A stretch of DNA of 5,038 nucleotides, taken from assembly GCA_022563655.1 (NCBI GenBank), contig JADFMW010000183.1, positions 1 through 5,038 of the forward strand, in the 5' to 3' direction. Positions within the stretch are counted from its first letter, which is position 1. Every line of letters begins with the position of its first letter. Below the pieces are notes generated by a model that was given only the letters and a program-made list of their open reading frames with translations, ran no database searches and was not told the origin of the DNA. A program made the translations under genes and the position numbers. Shown here in pieces: positions 3,862 through 5,038 of this stretch. Source of the stretch: Pseudomonadota bacterium. Its GTDB lineage: Bacteria; Pseudomonadota; Alphaproteobacteria; JAAXGF01.

Positions 3862-5038
3862 ATGACGGGTTTCCCACAATCCTTGGCGCCGCCTCCGCGG
3901 GGCGCCGCCGACCTGCCTTCGCCGAAGCGAAGCTCCGGCTTCGCGCCGGCAGGGGGCCGCGCCAACCTCGTCGGCCTCGATCGCGGCGAGCTGGCCGCCG
4001 AGATGGCCGCGCTCGGCGAAAAGCCGTTCCGCGTCAGCCAGCTGTGGCATTGGATCTACCACCGCGGCGCCGTCGGCTTCGACGAGATGACGACGCTCGC
4101 GAAGCCGTTTCGGGCCAAGCTCGCCGAGCGCTACGTCATCGCGCGGCCCGCGGTGGCGCGCGCCGAGACCTCGCTCGACGGCACGCGCAAGTGGCTGCTC
4201 GCGATGGGCGACGGCCGCGAGGTCGAGTGCGTCCATATCCCCGCTGAAGACCGCGGCGCGCTGTGCCTGTCGTCGCAGGTCGGCTGCACGCTGACCTGCC
4301 GCTTCTGCCATACCGGTACCCAGCCCTTGGTGCGCAACCTGGACGCGGGCGAGATCGTCGGCCAGGTGTTGGTCGCGCGCGACGCCCTCGGCGAGTGGCC
4401 GACGCCCAGCGAAGGGCGCCTGATCTCCAGCATCGTGATGATGGGCATGGGCGAGCCGCTTTACAACTACGACAACGTCGCGCGGGCGCTCGCCATCGTC
4501 ATGGACTCGGGCGGCATCGCGATCTCGAAGCGGCGCGTCACGCTGTCGACCGCCGGCGTCGCGCCGATGATCCGGCGCGCCGGCGCCGAGCTCGGCGTCA
4601 ACCTCGCGGTGTCGCTGCACGCGGTGACCGACGAGCTGCGCACGCGCCTGGTGCCGCTCAACAGGAAGTACCCGATCGCCGAGCTGCTCGCCGCCTGCCG
4701 CGACTACCCGGCGGGCACCAACGCCCGGCGCATCACCTTCGAGTACGTCATGCTCGATGGGGTCAACGATTCGCCGGCCGACGCGCGCGCGCTGGTGCAA
4801 TTGATCAAGGGCATCCCGGCCAAGGTCAACCTGATCCCGTTCAACCCGTGGCCGGGAGCGCCGTTCGAATGCTCGAGCGAGGCCGCGATCCGCGCCTTCG
4901 CCGAGATCGTCAACGCCGCCGGCTACGCGGCGCCGGTGCGCAGCCCCCGCGGCCGCGACATCATGGCGGCGTGCGGCCAGCTCAAATCGGCCAGCGTGCG
5001 CGAACGCAGGAGCCGGGCGGTGGCCGACCGGGCAGCCG
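3862..5038 (+). CDS. rlmN: Dual-specificity 23S rRNA/tRNA (adenine-C2)-methyltransferase RlmN, 3' end outside window
   Basis: Radical-SAM enzyme that makes 2-methyladenosine at A2503 of 23S rRNA and A37 of some tRNAs. The visible 392 residues are close to the usual 380-410. Order: a variable N-terminus (1-34); the N-terminal RNA-binding domain from NLVGL (35-39) through EKPFRVSQLWHWIYHRG (53-69); and the radical-SAM barrel with CTLTCRFC, where Cys142, Cys146 and Cys149 bind the 4Fe-4S cluster. Cys135, seven residues earlier, matches the second catalytic cysteine (Cys118 of E. coli). MMGMGEPLYNYDNV (193 on) matches the SAM-binding GEP motif. Cys371 in IMAACGQL matches the methyl-carrying Cys355. 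All catalytic residues are present and the frame is unbroken. Residues about 17-31 are encoded by palindromic repeat copy B. No ATG, GTG or TTG lies between the repeat and NLVGL, so translation must cross it. The ATG at 3862 is preceded by AAGG (3853-3856). Confidence 0.96.
   Translation, partial: MTGFPQSLAPPPRGAADLPSPKRSSGFAPAGGRANLVGLDRGELAAEMAALGEKPFRVSQLWHWIYHRGAVGFDEMTTLAKPFRAKLAERYVIARPAVARAETSLDGTRKWLLAMGDGREVECVHIPAEDRGALCLSSQVGCTLTCRFCHTGTQPLVRNLDAGEIVGQVLVARDALGEWPTPSEGRLISSIVMMGMGEPLYNYDNVARALAIVMDSGGIAISKRRVTLSTAGVAPMIRRAGAELGVNLAVSLHAVTDELRTRLVPLNRKYPIAELLAACRDYPAGTNARRITFEYVMLDGVNDSPADARALVQLIKGIPAKVNLIPFNPWPGAPFECSSEAAIRAFAEIVNAAGYAAPVRSPRGRDIMAACGQLKSASVRERRSRAVADRAA
3912..3953 (+). 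repeat. Palindromic repeat element, copy B (42 bp), inside rlmN coding sequence
   Basis: Inverted ends CCTGCC (3912-3917) and GGCAGG (3948-3953) enclose a perfect 7-bp hairpin, GCGAAGC (3927-3933), loop TCCG, GCTTCGC (3938-3944). It is in the same orientation as copy A upstream of queF, sharing the first 14 bases and, with two mismatches, the last 28. It is exactly 14 codons long and is read in rlmN as LPSPKRSSGFAPAG, a Pro/Ser/Gly/Lys-rich and probably disordered stretch just before the folded domain. It contains no stop codon in any of the six frames. Its left flank (GGGGCGCCGCCGA) gives no clear target-site duplication. Confidence 0.88.

Noticed and set aside
3912..3953. Copy B as an intrinsic terminator or attenuator hairpin of rlmN
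   Set aside because: It lies inside the coding sequence, has no T-run, and matches the intergenic copy A over its ends and core, so a repeat element explains it better.
2127..3965. A 612-codon open frame on the minus strand covering the methyltransferase, queF and IalB-family genes
   Set aside because: It is antisense to three well-supported genes with family motifs. Its translation is rich in Arg, Ala and Gly with no recognisable domain, as expected for an antisense frame in GC-rich DNA.
3751..4800. A 349-codon open frame on the minus strand opposite rlmN
   Set aside because: The plus strand encodes intact RlmN with all catalytic cysteines. The minus frame is low-complexity and rich in Arg, Ala and His.

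Overview
The window is GC-rich and densely coding. It looks like an alphaproteobacterial chromosome, probably of the Rhodospirillales/Rhizobiales type. The reasons are strong G/C third-position bias, a short type I QueF, an IalB-family secreted protein directly upstream of rlmN, and a DUF1223 secreted thioredoxin-like protein. The taxonomic placement is inference from protein style, not a database search.

Layout: (1) 1-1064, the C-terminal part of htpG (Hsp90 chaperone), cut by the left edge. (2) 1118-1867 on the minus strand, a DUF1223 secreted CxxC protein, convergent with htpG. (3) 2067-2612, a small SpoU/TrmH-family RNA methyltransferase, divergent from the DUF1223 gene across a 199-bp region. 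(4) 2613-2744, an intergenic spacer mostly filled by an 81-bp palindromic repeat (copy A). (5) 2745-3215, queF. (6) 3288-3797, an IalB-family periplasmic protein. (7) 3862 to the right edge, rlmN, missing only its last codons. No gene-free stretch exceeds 300 bases. I found no tRNA, rRNA, CRISPR array, insertion sequence or prophage gene.

Three of the four plus-strand genes after 2067 act on RNA: a SPOUT methyltransferase, QueF for queuosine, and RlmN for m2A in 23S rRNA and tRNA. The spacers of 72 to 132 bp and the palindromes between the genes argue against one tightly coupled operon.

The main discovery is a small palindromic repeat family with two copies here. Copy A lies between the methyltransferase gene and queF. 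Copy B (42 bp) lies inside the rlmN reading frame, near the N-terminus, in frame and apparently translated. Both copies are open in all six reading frames, share a GCGAAGC-TCCG-GCTTYGC hairpin whose only difference keeps pairing as G-U, and differ in length by exactly 39 bp (13 codons). This resembles the Rickettsia palindromic elements that insert into protein-coding genes. A second point is that QueF appears to have lost the Cys that protects the active site in Bacillus QueF, and has a new Cys two residues before the catalytic one.
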